Source of the DNA: JACMPA01 sp035564115
GTDB taxonomy: Bacteria > Patescibacteriota > Saccharimonadia > Saccharimonadales > UBA4665
Reading direction: 5' to 3'
Assembly: GCA_035564115.1 (NCBI GenBank)
Contig: DATMTN010000019.1
Span: forward strand, 1 to 41,000
DNA: 41,000 bases
Notes under the pieces: generated by a model
Told to the model about the DNA's origin: nothing
Seen by the model: the letters and a program-made list of their open reading frames with translations, nothing else
The model's database searches: none
Translations under genes and position numbers: made by a program
In this document: in pieces, positions 1 through 8,505 of the stretch
Numbering within the stretch: the first letter of the stretch is position 1
Layout of the letters: each line of letters opens with the position of its first letter

Positions 1-65
1 GATAAAATATGTTCTGGTATCATGTTGAAGTTCGATAGATACCTTTTCACACTTTACATACAGCC

Positions 66-863
66 ATGAGCCTTCCATCCCCCGAATATCCCGACGCCAT
101 GTTTATTACTGACACGCAGCCACCTTTTGGGGTGCCTGAACAGCATACGCCTGTAGACGAACGGGCGGCTGCTTTTACACTAGTCACACCGATCGTTGAT
201 CCGGTATTCGCCAACAAACAACTCGTTATCACCGATTTAGATGGCACGCTTGCCAATAGCTTTGGGTTTTGGAGCAAAAAGTTAGCTGATAATGGCGGGC
301 TACCAGCTCACATGACGCCGAGCCACTTCCGAGCTATTTATGGTACCGGTTGGTTGAAGATGTATCGGGAGTTTGGGGTCGGGCCGCTACAATTAGCCAC
401 TCATGCTTGGCGGGCCCGCGGTATCTTCAAACAGGCGATGGATGATGTCGAGGCCTTCGAGGCGCCCAAAACACTGTTGCGAGGGCTGAAACAGGCGCGC
501 GTGCCGGTACACGTCCTGACCAGTGCAAGCCAGCGAAATGCCGAATCATTCTTGGATAGGACTGGACTGGCGGAATATGTCGATGACGCTACTACCGGGG
601 TGAGTTTCTTTGGCAAGGCCAAGCACCTGCGTCGCATCGCCCATACATACAATGTGCCGATTGAGGACACCGTCCACCTGGCTGATGAGGCGCGGGACAT
701 CCGGGCTTCACACGATGTGGGCATGGACAGTATCGGGGCCACCTGGGGGTTCTCGGGACGCGCCGCCTTTGAACGGACGAAGCCAACCAGGTTAGCGACG
801 AGCGGTAGTGAACTACTGCAGTTATTCGGCTGCACACTCGATTTGCCGACCGCTACCGCCTAG
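66..863 (+). CDS. HAD-superfamily hydrolase (phosphatase-like), copy 1
   Basis: Haloacid dehalogenase-type hydrolase of 265 residues, probably a small-molecule phosphatase. Seen: motif I DLDGT with nucleophile D57 and acid D59, motif II LTS around T152, Lys184 in FGKAK, and a motif IV region ADEARD (D207, D211). About 50 residues precede motif I, longer than in the next gene. The protein is clearly related to the downstream gene product: both share VEAFE, FGKA, (A/G)DExRDI.AS and TWG.. segments, so the pair is a tandem duplication. Motif IV here begins with Ala where the neighbour has Gly. The substrate cannot be told from sequence. The start at 66 is the first in-frame ATG; an internal start at Met12 is possible. 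Confidence 0.85.
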   Translation: MSLPSPEYPDAMFITDTQPPFGVPEQHTPVDERAAAFTLVTPIVDPVFANKQLVITDLDGTLANSFGFWSKKLADNGGLPAHMTPSHFRAIYGTGWLKMYREFGVGPLQLATHAWRARGIFKQAMDDVEAFEAPKTLLRGLKQARVPVHVLTSASQRNAESFLDRTGLAEYVDDATTGVSFFGKAKHLRRIAHTYNVPIEDTVHLADEARDIRASHDVGMDSIGATWGFSGRAAFERTKPTRLATSGSELLQLFGCTLDLPTATA

Positions 864-877
864 GCTACACTCTAGGG

Positions 878-1513
878 GTGGGGAATATCATCTTTGACTT
901 CGATGGGACGATTGCTGATAGCTTTGCGCTGGCAGTGCACATTTATGAGCAATTGTTACGGGGTGGTGAGCCAATGCCTCCTGAGGAGATTGAGCGTCTG
1001 CGCTCCATGTCAATGTTGCATGTGGCATTGGAGCTAAAGATCGCTCCCTGGCGCGTGCCATGGCTACTGGCGCGTGGTCGGACACTGATGCGCCGCAGAA
1101 TTAACACGGTGGAAGCTTTCGAAGGTATGCCCGAGCTTATCCGACAGCTGAATCAAGACGGGCACAAACTATTTATTACGAGTAGTAATAGTGTCCAGAA
1201 TATCAAGCCGCTGCTGAAGCGCTACGATTTGCGCAAAGAATTTATCAAGCTTTATGGTAGTGCGGGATTGTTCGGCAAAGCAAATCTACTGAAACGTCTT
1301 ATAGGGCGCCAAAAACTTGATCCGAACGAGACGTTTTACATCGGTGATGAAGTCCGGGATATTGAAGCATCGAAGCGTGCCGGCATCAAGGTGGTGGCGG
1401 TGACGTGGGGTTATAACAGTGAAGTTATACTGCGTGAGCATCACCCCGATTTTGTCGCAAAAACCCCCACAGACATCCGTAAGCTGGTACAATTGAAGCC
1501 TTATGCCAAGTAG
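878..1513 (+). CDS. HAD-superfamily hydrolase (phosphoglycolate phosphatase-like), copy 2
   Basis: HAD phosphatase-like protein of 211 residues, starting at GTG. Seen: DFDGT with D7/D9, ITSS near 100-103, catalytic Lys134 in FGKA, and GDEVRDIEAS with G156, D157 and D161. A helical cap lies between motifs I and II, as in the phosphoglycolate phosphatase (Gph) group. The start codon lies 6 bases after a TACACT -10-like box (866-871), as in the leaderless genes of this window. The gene overlaps the following nuclease gene by 11 bases, which suggests co-translation. Function beyond phosphatase is not determinable; the tandem copy upstream points to a family expansion. Confidence 0.87.
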   Translation: MGNIIFDFDGTIADSFALAVHIYEQLLRGGEPMPPEEIERLRSMSMLHVALELKIAPWRVPWLLARGRTLMRRRINTVEAFEGMPELIRQLNQDGHKLFITSSNSVQNIKPLLKRYDLRKEFIKLYGSAGLFGKANLLKRLIGRQKLDPNETFYIGDEVRDIEASKRAGIKVVAVTWGYNSEVILREHHPDFVAKTPTDIRKLVQLKPYAK

Positions 1514-2282
1514 TTATTTTAGAGAGCGGAGTCAACCGTACAAGCCTGGCCAGAGTGCACCCTTCAAGGTGTCGCGCAGCAAGATCGAGCTGTATATGCA
1601 ATGTCCACGCTGTTTCTGGCTGGACGTGCGCCTCAAAATTACCCGACCGTCGAGTCCACCGTTCAACATCAACAAGACTATCGACGAATTGTTCAAGAAA
1701 GAATTTGATGTACACCGCAAGGCTGGGACGCCACATCCCATCATGACCGCGAACAAATTGACGGGTGTGATCCCATTTGCTCACGCCGACATGGATCAGT
1801 GGCGCTACAACTTCACGGGTGTAGTGGCCCTGCATGAGGCCACGAATCTGCATGTCTTTGGCGCGGTGGACGATGTGTGGGTAAACGAGGCTGGCGAGCT
1901 GATTGTGGTGGACTACAAGGCGACCAGCAAAGCGAAAGAGGTATCAATAGATTCCGATTGGCAGATCAGTTACAAGCGTCAGATGGAAGTTTATCAGTGG
2001 CTGCTCCGCCAAAATGGCTTCAAGGTTAGCGACACCGGCTACTTCGTGTACACCAACGCCCGGATGGATGCCGATGGCTTCGGTGACACGTTGCAGTTCA
2101 CGACTAAACTCATTCCATACACCGGCAAAGATTTTTGGGTGGAACCAACATTGGAGAAGATGAAAGCCTGCATGGAAGGTGACATGCCCGAAGTTGGCGA
2201 AAGCATCATGGGCGGTCCGTGCGAGCACTGCGAATACGCCAAGGCCCGTACCAAACTCACCCTGGAACACCTCAAGAAGTAA
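1503..2282 (+). CDS. PD-(D/E)XK nuclease with four-cysteine cluster (Cas4/RecB-like)
   Basis: Predicted DNA nuclease of 259 residues in the PD-(D/E)XK superfamily, RecB/Cas4-like. Seen: acidic residues in GAVDD (about 123-124), the catalytic DYK at 137-139, and the RecB-type QxxxY motif (Q160...Y164). Two cysteines near the N-terminus (C34, C37) and two near the C-terminus (C240, C243) flank the nuclease core, the arrangement that binds a 4Fe-4S cluster in Cas4 and AddB-like nucleases. No cas genes or CRISPR repeats are nearby, so a role in DNA repair or processing is more likely than spacer acquisition. It overlaps the preceding HAD gene by 11 bases. Confidence 0.8.
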   Translation: MPSSYFRERSQPYKPGQSAPFKVSRSKIELYMQCPRCFWLDVRLKITRPSSPPFNINKTIDELFKKEFDVHRKAGTPHPIMTANKLTGVIPFAHADMDQWRYNFTGVVALHEATNLHVFGAVDDVWVNEAGELIVVDYKATSKAKEVSIDSDWQISYKRQMEVYQWLLRQNGFKVSDTGYFVYTNARMDADGFGDTLQFTTKLIPYTGKDFWVEPTLEKMKACMEGDMPEVGESIMGGPCEHCEYAKARTKLTLEHLKK

Positions 2283-2284
2283 GG

Positions 2285-2290
2285 TATACT
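2285..2290 (+). promoter_or_regulatory. -10 element of serS (leaderless type)
   Basis: TATACT ends 7 bases before the ATG of serS at 2298. Transcription would begin at or next to the start codon, and no Shine-Dalgarno is present. The box lies immediately after the stop codon of the upstream nuclease gene. Confidence 0.6.
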
Positions 2291-2297
2291 AGGGCAT

Positions 2298-3548
2298 ATG
2301 TTAGATATTCAGTTTATTCGTGACCATGCCGAGCTGGTGGCCGAGAAGTCAGCACAGAAGGGCTACAAAGTTGATATTTTAAAGCTGCTCGAAGTTGATG
2401 CCGAGCGCCGTGACCTACTGGGGCAGGTGGATGCGCTGCGAGCCCGCCGCAACGAAAACGCCGACAAGATGAAGGGCGTGCAGGGCAAGCCAGACCAGAC
2501 GATTATTGATGAAGGTAAGCAGATAAAAATTGAGCTCGCCGAACGTGAGACATACCTAAACGATGTCGAGTCCAAGTTTGGCGAACTCATGCAGGGCGTG
2601 CCAAATGTTGCCTTCGATGATGTGCCTGTTGGTGGCGAAGAAGACAGTACCGAAATCAAGCAATGGGGTGAGCAGACCACTGGCGCCGAAGACCACCTCG
2701 ACTTCGCAACAAAGCGTGACTGGGTGGACTTTGAACGTGGTGCCAAAGTTGCTGGTGCGAAGTTCTACTACCTGAAGGGTGATTTGGCACTGCTCGAAAA
2801 TGCTATCACACAGTACGCGCTGGATGTGGTTACCAAAAAAGGCTTTACCTTCATGACCGTGCCACACATGGCCAACGCTCGTATCAGTACCGGTACGGGG
2901 TTTGCACCGCGCTCCGACGACCAAGAAGACCAGTATTTTATCGAGAACGAAGATTTGGCATTAATCGGCACGGCTGAGGTATCGTTGACTGGCTACCACG
3001 CCGACGAGATTATCGACGAAGATAAACTGCCGCTGCTGTACGCCGGTCTCAGCCCATGCTACCGCAAGGAAGCGGGCACCTATGGTAAGCACGCCCGCGG
3101 CCTGTTCCGCGTGCATCAGTTCAACAAGCTCGAGATGTACGCCTACACCACCCCAGAACAGAGTCGTGAGATGCACGAGCGTATTCTAGCCATCGAAGAG
3201 GAAATTTGGCAGAACCTCGGCATTCCATACCACGTTATTAATATTGCCTCGGGTGATCTGGGCGCACCGGCTGCCAAGAAGTATGATGTCGAGTACTGGT
3301 CAAGCGTTGACGGCAAATACCGTGAGCTTACAAGCTGCTCGAACTGTACCGACTTTCAAGCGCGCAATTTGAACATTCGCGTCCGTCGTAAGGATGGCAA
3401 GGTAGAAGTGCTCCACACATTGAACGGCACTGCCGTATCGCTGGCGCGTTCGCTGATCGCCGTACTTGAACACTATCAGACCGATGACGGTAAACTCCGT
3501 ATTCCAACCGTGTTGCAACCCTTTATGGGTGGCCGGACTGAGATTTAG
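2298..3548 (+). CDS. serS: seryl-tRNA synthetase
   Basis: Charges tRNA-Ser with serine in the cytoplasm. The 416-residue length is near the usual 420-430. The N-terminal 100 residues form the charged coiled-coil arm (for example DALRARRNENADKM) that contacts the long variable arm of tRNA-Ser. The class II core follows, with motif 2 around residues 254-275 (YRKEAG..., then FRVHQF) and motif 3 around 374-386 (LNGTAVSLARSL). The start is supported by a -10 box 7 bases upstream. The stop codon overlaps the last codon of the convergent phosphatase-like gene, so the two 3' ends interlock. Confidence 0.97.
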   Translation: MLDIQFIRDHAELVAEKSAQKGYKVDILKLLEVDAERRDLLGQVDALRARRNENADKMKGVQGKPDQTIIDEGKQIKIELAERETYLNDVESKFGELMQGVPNVAFDDVPVGGEEDSTEIKQWGEQTTGAEDHLDFATKRDWVDFERGAKVAGAKFYYLKGDLALLENAITQYALDVVTKKGFTFMTVPHMANARISTGTGFAPRSDDQEDQYFIENEDLALIGTAEVSLTGYHADEIIDEDKLPLLYAGLSPCYRKEAGTYGKHARGLFRVHQFNKLEMYAYTTPEQSREMHERILAIEEEIWQNLGIPYHVINIASGDLGAPAAKKYDVEYWSSVDGKYRELTSCSNCTDFQARNLNIRVRRKDGKVEVLHTLNGTAVSLARSLIAVLEHYQTDDGKLRIPTVLQPFMGGRTEI

Positions 3549-4009
3549 ATTCGGCCCAGGCGCTGGGTTCGAACGAGTTCGTCAACAAGAGCGGTTATTT
3601 CTACGAAGACTTCTTCTTCGTAGCGCTTACGTTGATCGACGGAGTTTGCAATTCGAGTGCCTTCACCAATGTCAGTTACATCCCAGATAATGGTGGATTC
3701 CGGTAGCTGCGCAATTGCGACTGCTTCGTCATATGCTATTTGGTTTGCGCAGATTACGAGTTGGTCATCGGTCAGCCGTTCCTGGGTCAGCTGTTCGGCA
3801 CGTGGCTTGGCATGCCCAGCTAGGTCATGTCTGGCGAGTAGTTCCCGCGTGTTCGCAGTGTAACCAAGTTCGTGATTTGACTCCCTGGTTTCGTCGGCAA
3901 TAGTGCCACTCGAGAGGGTAGTGATTCCTGGAATCTGTAGCGATTTGAGGTATGTTTCGGCAATTAAGCTCCGGAATATGTTGCCGCGACAGATAAAGTG
4001 GATGATCAT
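3545..4009 (-). CDS. low-molecular-weight protein-tyrosine-phosphatase-like protein
   Basis: A 154-residue protein of the LMW tyrosine phosphatase/arsenate reductase fold. Seen: an N-terminal beta strand running straight into C7-R-G-N-I-F-R13-S, the C(X)5R phosphate-binding loop. The usual second cysteine of the CxGNxCRS loop is Phe here. The expected DP general-acid motif near residues 110-120 is not clear; a WDVTDI segment sits there. The reading frame is open further upstream (to 4150), but the ATG at 4009 gives the family's usual length, starts at the first strand, and lies 7 bases after an extended -10 (TGC-TATGCT). It could act on phosphoproteins or on a small molecule. Confidence 0.72.
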   Translation of the reverse strand: MIIHFICRGNIFRSLIAETYLKSLQIPGITTLSSGTIADETRESNHELGYTANTRELLARHDLAGHAKPRAEQLTQERLTDDQLVICANQIAYDEAVAIAQLPESTIIWDVTDIGEGTRIANSVDQRKRYEEEVFVEITALVDELVRTQRLGRI

Positions 4010-4016
4010 TGCTCTT

Positions 4017-4022
4017 AGCATA
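4017..4022 (-). promoter_or_regulatory. -10 element of the LMW-phosphatase-like gene
   Basis: On the minus strand TATGCT, preceded by TGC (extended -10), ends 7 bases before the ATG at 4009. The same TATGCT box precedes the gene at 40956. This supports a leaderless start at 4009 rather than the longer open frame. Confidence 0.5.
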
Positions 4023-4057
4023 GCATCCGTTTGGGGTGCAGACATTGTTGAACGAGA

Positions 4058-4074
4058 GTACAATAGAATTGTAC
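4058..4074. promoter_or_regulatory. Palindrome carrying TACAAT on both strands, upstream of hpf
   Basis: Perfect inverted repeat with 7-base arms GTACAAT and ATTGTAC separated by AGA. The left arm supplies a TACAAT -10 box (4059-4064) for hpf; the right arm supplies the same box on the minus strand (4073-4068), pointing toward the phosphatase-like gene. It may be a divergent promoter, a regulator binding site, or both. No convincing -35 was seen for either direction. Confidence 0.45.
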
Positions 4075-4093
4075 ATGCAAAAAGGAGGTATAC

Positions 4094-4486
4094 ATGATTG
4101 AAAAATTCGATCTCAAAGGGGTACACACGACAATTGACGCAAACCTCCAAAAATACGCGATCAAAAAGTTAGCATCACTCGATAAATACTTGCCGAAACA
4201 TCACCGCGATGCGGTGCACGCGGTAGTAGAGCTCAAACAGGCCAATAAAGCCAGTGAGCAGAAGAAGTACACTTGTGACGTCACGCTGCATCTGCCGCAT
4301 GACACGACCATTCATGTCGCCGAGACGACGCTGAACATGTTTGCAGCGATTGATATCGTCGAGACCAAGCTCAAACAACAGATTAAAAAGCACAAAGAGC
4401 AGCACGCGAACTCCAAATTGTCCCGTCACCTGACGGCTCGGCTGCGACGCCGTACCCAGCTCATGCCTGAACAAATGGCAGAGTAG
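4094..4486 (+). CDS. hpf: ribosome hibernation promoting factor / RaiA family (short form)
   Basis: Binds the small ribosomal subunit and stalls idle ribosomes under stress or slow growth. The 130-residue protein has the family's beta-alpha-beta-beta-beta-alpha pattern: an early strand (FDLKGVHTTID), helix 1 with LASLDKYLPKH, strands with CDVTLHLPHDTTIHV, and helix 2 with FAAIDIVETKLKQQIKKHKEQH. It lacks the second domain of long HPF, so it resembles the short HPF/YfiA class. Unlike most genes here it has a strong AGGAGG ribosome binding site (4083-4088) and a short leader. Confidence 0.9.
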   Translation: MIEKFDLKGVHTTIDANLQKYAIKKLASLDKYLPKHHRDAVHAVVELKQANKASEQKKYTCDVTLHLPHDTTIHVAETTLNMFAAIDIVETKLKQQIKKHKEQHANSKLSRHLTARLRRRTQLMPEQMAE

Positions 4487-4534
4487 TCAATTATTTTGCA
4501 CGATATGCCTCTTCATTTTCTCCCGTAGACTCGG

Positions 4535-4540
4535 TATAAT
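4535..4540 (+). promoter_or_regulatory. -10 element of secA promoter
   Basis: Perfect TATAAT lying 48 bases before the GTG start of secA. A weak TTCATT sits 17 bases upstream (4512-4517). Here the transcript would carry a leader of about 40 bases with an AGAGGG ribosome binding site, unlike the leaderless genes. Confidence 0.5.
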
Positions 4541-4588
4541 ATCGGGGATACATTTGTTGGTGGACTTCAAAGAAAGAGGGAACTTCTT

Positions 4589-7195
4589 GTGAATATTGTG
4601 CTCAAAAAAATCCTTGGCGACCCACAGGCCAAGACAATCAAACGCCTGCGTAAGCGAGTGAAGGATGTCAACGCACTCGAAGATAAGTACAAGAAGCTGA
4701 CCGACAAACAGCTGAAAGAGCAGACCGAGGTGCTCAAAAAGCGGCTCAAGAAAGAGTCGCTCGACAAGATCCTACCCGACGCTTTTGCCGTCGTGCGTGA
4801 AGCCGCGCGCCGTACTTTGGGCCAGCGTCACTTCGATGTGCAGCTGATGGGTGGTATGGTGCTGCACGAGGGTAATGTCGCCGAAATGAAGACCGGTGAA
4901 GGTAAGACCTTGGTTGCAACGCTGCCAATGTATCTGAATGCCTTGACCGAAAAGGGTGTGCACTTCGTGACCGTCAACGACTACCTGGCTCGCATCGGTG
5001 CCGGTTGGATGGGCCCCGTCTACTACTCGTTGGGTATGACCACCGGTGTTATTATCCCAGACCAGTCGTATATTTATGATCCAAAGTTCCTCGATGACTC
5101 ACATGAGGATAAGCGTTTCCAGCATCTCCGTCCGTGTACGCGTCAGGAAGCCTATGCTGCCGATGTCACGTACAGTACCAACAACGAACTCGGTTTTGAC
5201 TACTTACGCGACAATATGGTGCGCGAAACCGATCAGTTGCGTCAGAAGCCGCTACACTACGCCATCGTGGACGAGGCCGACTCTATCCTGATCGACGAAG
5301 CTCGTACGCCACTGATTATCTCGGCGCCCTCTGTCACGAGTGGTAATGCCTACGCCCAGTTTGCTAAAGTCGTCCGCCAGTTGAAGAAAGATGTCCATTA
5401 TGAGACCGACGAAAAGCGCAAGACAGTCATTCTGACCGACGAAGGTGTCGAAAAGCTCGAAAAAGCGCTGGGTATCAGCAACCTCTATGCGGCCGAAAAC
5501 ATCCGGACGATTTATCACCTGCAGCAGGCGCTAAAAGCGCAGGCACTCTTCAAGCGTGATAAAGACTACGTGGTTACCAAGGATGGTGAAGTTGTGATTG
5601 TCGACGAATTCACCGGTCGTCTGTTGGCTGGACGTCGTTACAACGAGGGTCTGCACCAGGCCATCGAGGCCAAGGAAGGTGTCGAAGTCCAGGAAGAATC
5701 CATGACCCTGGCAACCATTTCGTTCCAGAACCTCTTCCGTCTGTACGAAAAGCTGGCTGGTATGACCGGTACGGCCATGACCGAGGCCGAGGAATTCCAC
5801 CAGATTTACAAATTGGACGTTGTGGAAATTCCAAGTAATCGCAAGAACATTCGAGATGACCGCCCCGACCGAATCTACAAGAGTGAAGAGGGCAAGTTCA
5901 AGGCGATTGTACGTGAGGTAAAAGTGCTGCACGAAAAGGGCCAACCGGTGCTGATCGGTAGTGCATCTATTGAGAAAAACGAGCGCTTGAGTGCACTGCT
6001 AGCCAAGGCCAACATTCCGCACCAGATATTGAACGCTAAGAACAACGAACGCGAGGCCGGTATCGTGGCCAAGGCTGGTCACAAGGGCGCCGTTACCCTG
6101 GCAACTAACATTGCCGGTCGTGGTACCGACATTATCCTCGGCGAAGGCGTTAAGGAACTTGGTGGTTTGGTCGTGATTGGTAGTGAGCGCCATGAATCCC
6201 GCCGTATCGACAACCAGCTGCGTGGCCGTGCCGGTCGTCAGGGTGACCCGGGTACGACGCAGTTCTTTGTCAGCACTGAGGATGACCTGATGCGTATCTT
6301 TGGTGGTGATCGTATTTCGAGCATCATGGAGCGTCTCAAGGTTGACGACAGTACACCTATCGAGAATCGCCTGATTAGCAAATCGCTCGAAGGTGCCCAG
6401 AAGAAGGTGGAGGGCTTCCACTTCGATCAGCGTAAGAACGTCGTGCAGTACGACGACGTCATGAACCGCCACCGCAAGGCAACCTATGCCATGCGGAGCG
6501 AGATCTTACACCAAGCTGACATTCGCAAGCGCGTAAATCTGTTCATCGAGGAAGAGTCGAAGGCTCTGGCGAACTCACCACTTATTACTAGCGATGAGTT
6601 TGAGGGCGTCTTGCGTGAGGTAATTCCATTCGACGAGAGCACGCTGGACCGAATCTTTGATACCGAAGCCGACAAGTTCCAACCAGTACTGCTGGCAGCC
6701 ACCCGCGAGCTGTATGAGGGTCGCGAGACAGCCTTCACGCCAGAGGTCATGCGGGCGGTAGAGCGTCAGATTTACCTCCAAGTTCTGGATGAATTGTGGA
6801 TGCAACACTTGGAAAACATGGACCACTTGCGTGAAGGCATTCACTGGATGAGTGTCGGTCAGCAAGACCCACTGGTCGAGTATCGTCGTCGTGGTCAGCA
6901 GCTTTTTGAGGGCATGCAGCAAGACCTGCGCCACAATGTGCTGCGCACCCTCTTCCACGCTGAGCCAGTCGACCAAGCGGCCCTGAACGCACCAATTGAG
7001 ACCGAGCTTACCCGTGCCGCACGGGGTAGCATTAGCAACGCCAGTCAAATCAACGAGACCGAGAGCGAATTTGACGAGGGTAGCTTTAAGCCAAAGAAGA
7101 CCGAAGTCGAGGAAAAGAAAAAGGCCGCAGCCAAGGTTAAAAAGGCGCGCAAGACTGAGCGCAAACGTAAGACCCAAGCCCGAAAGCGCAAGTAG
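4589..7195 (+). CDS. secA: preprotein translocase ATPase SecA
   Basis: Motor ATPase that drives unfolded preproteins through SecYEG. Length is 868 residues, near the usual 830-900. Seen: Walker A GEGKT at 103-107, then VTVNDYLA, the preprotein cross-linking region, Walker B-type DEADSILID, VDEFTGR, GSERHESRRIDNQLRGRAGRQGD of the second motor domain, and the helical wing/scaffold with QYDDVMNRHR. The C-terminus is a Lys/Arg-rich tail and lacks the Cys-rich zinc motif (CxCxSGxxxxxCH) that binds SecB or lipids in many bacteria. Start is GTG with AGAGGG upstream. Confidence 0.98.
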   Translation: MNIVLKKILGDPQAKTIKRLRKRVKDVNALEDKYKKLTDKQLKEQTEVLKKRLKKESLDKILPDAFAVVREAARRTLGQRHFDVQLMGGMVLHEGNVAEMKTGEGKTLVATLPMYLNALTEKGVHFVTVNDYLARIGAGWMGPVYYSLGMTTGVIIPDQSYIYDPKFLDDSHEDKRFQHLRPCTRQEAYAADVTYSTNNELGFDYLRDNMVRETDQLRQKPLHYAIVDEADSILIDEARTPLIISAPSVTSGNAYAQFAKVVRQLKKDVHYETDEKRKTVILTDEGVEKLEKALGISNLYAAENIRTIYHLQQALKAQALFKRDKDYVVTKDGEVVIVDEFTGRLLAGRRYNEGLHQAIEAKEGVEVQEESMTLATISFQNLFRLYEKLAGMTGTAMTEAEEFHQIYKLDVVEIPSNRKNIRDDRPDRIYKSEEGKFKAIVREVKVLHEKGQPVLIGSASIEKNERLSALLAKANIPHQILNAKNNEREAGIVAKAGHKGAVTLATNIAGRGTDIILGEGVKELGGLVVIGSERHESRRIDNQLRGRAGRQGDPGTTQFFVSTEDDLMRIFGGDRISSIMERLKVDDSTPIENRLISKSLEGAQKKVEGFHFDQRKNVVQYDDVMNRHRKATYAMRSEILHQADIRKRVNLFIEEESKALANSPLITSDEFEGVLREVIPFDESTLDRIFDTEADKFQPVLLAATRELYEGRETAFTPEVMRAVERQIYLQVLDELWMQHLENMDHLREGIHWMSVGQQDPLVEYRRRGQQLFEGMQQDLRHNVLRTLFHAEPVDQAALNAPIETELTRAARGSISNASQINETESEFDEGSFKPKKTEVEEKKKAAAKVKKARKTERKRKTQARKRK

Positions 7196-7206
7196 GCCAG
7201 CCAGTA

Positions 7207-8499
7207 GTGAAACATACTGTTACAGAGATTAGCCTCCAGAATGGCGCAAAGGGCCTGCTGGTACACATTCCAGACGCCAGCGTCATGACATTCGACCTCA
7301 ATTTCCGAGCTGGCGAGTACCTCGTTGATCCCAAGAAGTGGGAAGTTGCTCACCTCATGGAGCACGTGTTGCTGGGTGCCAACGAGCTGATCCCGAAGGC
7401 TCGTGATTTCCAGGCCGAGCTTGAGAAAAATGGCGCCTATAGTAACGCTACAACCGGCGTCTACGACATTACCTACGAAGCAGAGTGTGCCGACTTTGAA
7501 TGGGACCGGGTGCTTGGACTCATGCTCGTAGCCATTACTAAGCCGCTGTTCCTAGATGAAGAATTCCAAGCCGAGTTCGGCAATGTCCAGGAAGAAATGG
7601 TCGCCCGGGCTAACAATCACTTCCGGCGTTTGAGTCTAGAAATGCGTCGAGCACTCGGGCTTATCGTCCGTACTGACACCGAGCGTATCGAGCTTATGAA
7701 CAATGTGACGGTTGAAGACGTCCGTGAACATTATCGCACCACGCATCATACCCAAAACCTGCGTTTCGTGATTGCTGGTAACATCAACCGCAAGCGTCGG
7801 GCAACGATTGAGACGATTTTCGAAAACATTGAATTGCCACAGAAGGGCAAGCGTTTTGCACTGCCGAAGGAATTGCCAAAAGCCCTGAAGAAGCCGGTCT
7901 ACGCTCACAATGATGCCGTCGAGAACCTGTACTTCTATATCGATACATTCATGAATCGTCGCATGACCGATGCCGAAACTGATGCCTTGAACCTGGTGAA
8001 TACTATCCTCACCGAGACGCTGTACAGCAAGATTCTGGGCACGGCTCGCGAGCGCGGCCTGGTATACGGCATGAGTAGTGGTCTGAGCTACACACGCGAC
8101 GCCAGCAATTGGTGGTTTGGCGCACAGGTATCCGACAAAAACGCTCCGGCGCTGTTCAAAATTGTTATCGATGAACTGGGCAAAGTAATGGCTGGCGGTC
8201 TCGCAGAGTCAGAAATCGAAGCTGCCAAGCAGTATGCTCTCGGTCGTTTCCAGCGCAGTGCGCAGACGGTCGGCGGTACGGCCAACGGCTACACCGGACG
8301 CTATTTCTTCGATGGCGTTGTCGAGGACTATCACCATATTCCAGATCGCATTCGAGCTATCGAGAAGCAGCAGATCGTGAAGATTACTCGCGAGATGTTT
8401 GCCGAAAAAGTTTGGGGCTTCGGGGTACTTGGTGACTGTGGCGAAAAGTTCGCTGCAAGCTTGCGCGATGAACTCGCTGCCCTCTGGGCCCGGGAGTAG
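7207..8499 (+). CDS. M16-family zinc peptidase
   Basis: Zinc-dependent peptidase of 430 residues. Seen: the inverted zinc motif HxxEH as HLMEH at 49-53, and the third ligand at about E129 in NVQEEM, 76 residues on, as the family requires. The C-terminal half has the second M16 fold with the substrate-binding RG(L)VYG.S.. segment (ERGLVYGMSSG). The GTG start is 11 bases after the secA stop, so it is probably co-transcribed with secA and prfB. A role in degrading small peptides, for example signal peptides, is plausible but inferred. No signal peptide is seen, so it is likely cytoplasmic. Confidence 0.88.
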   Translation: MKHTVTEISLQNGAKGLLVHIPDASVMTFDLNFRAGEYLVDPKKWEVAHLMEHVLLGANELIPKARDFQAELEKNGAYSNATTGVYDITYEAECADFEWDRVLGLMLVAITKPLFLDEEFQAEFGNVQEEMVARANNHFRRLSLEMRRALGLIVRTDTERIELMNNVTVEDVREHYRTTHHTQNLRFVIAGNINRKRRATIETIFENIELPQKGKRFALPKELPKALKKPVYAHNDAVENLYFYIDTFMNRRMTDAETDALNLVNTILTETLYSKILGTARERGLVYGMSSGLSYTRDASNWWFGAQVSDKNAPALFKIVIDELGKVMAGGLAESEIEAAKQYALGRFQRSAQTVGGTANGYTGRYFFDGVVEDYHHIPDRIRAIEKQQIVKITREMFAEKVWGFGVLGDCGEKFAASLRDELAALWARE

Positions 8500-8505
8500 A
8501 CTACT

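Noticed and set aside
1503..2282. CRISPR-Cas locus
   Set aside because: The nuclease is Cas4-like, but there are no repeats with regular spacers and no other cas genes in the window.
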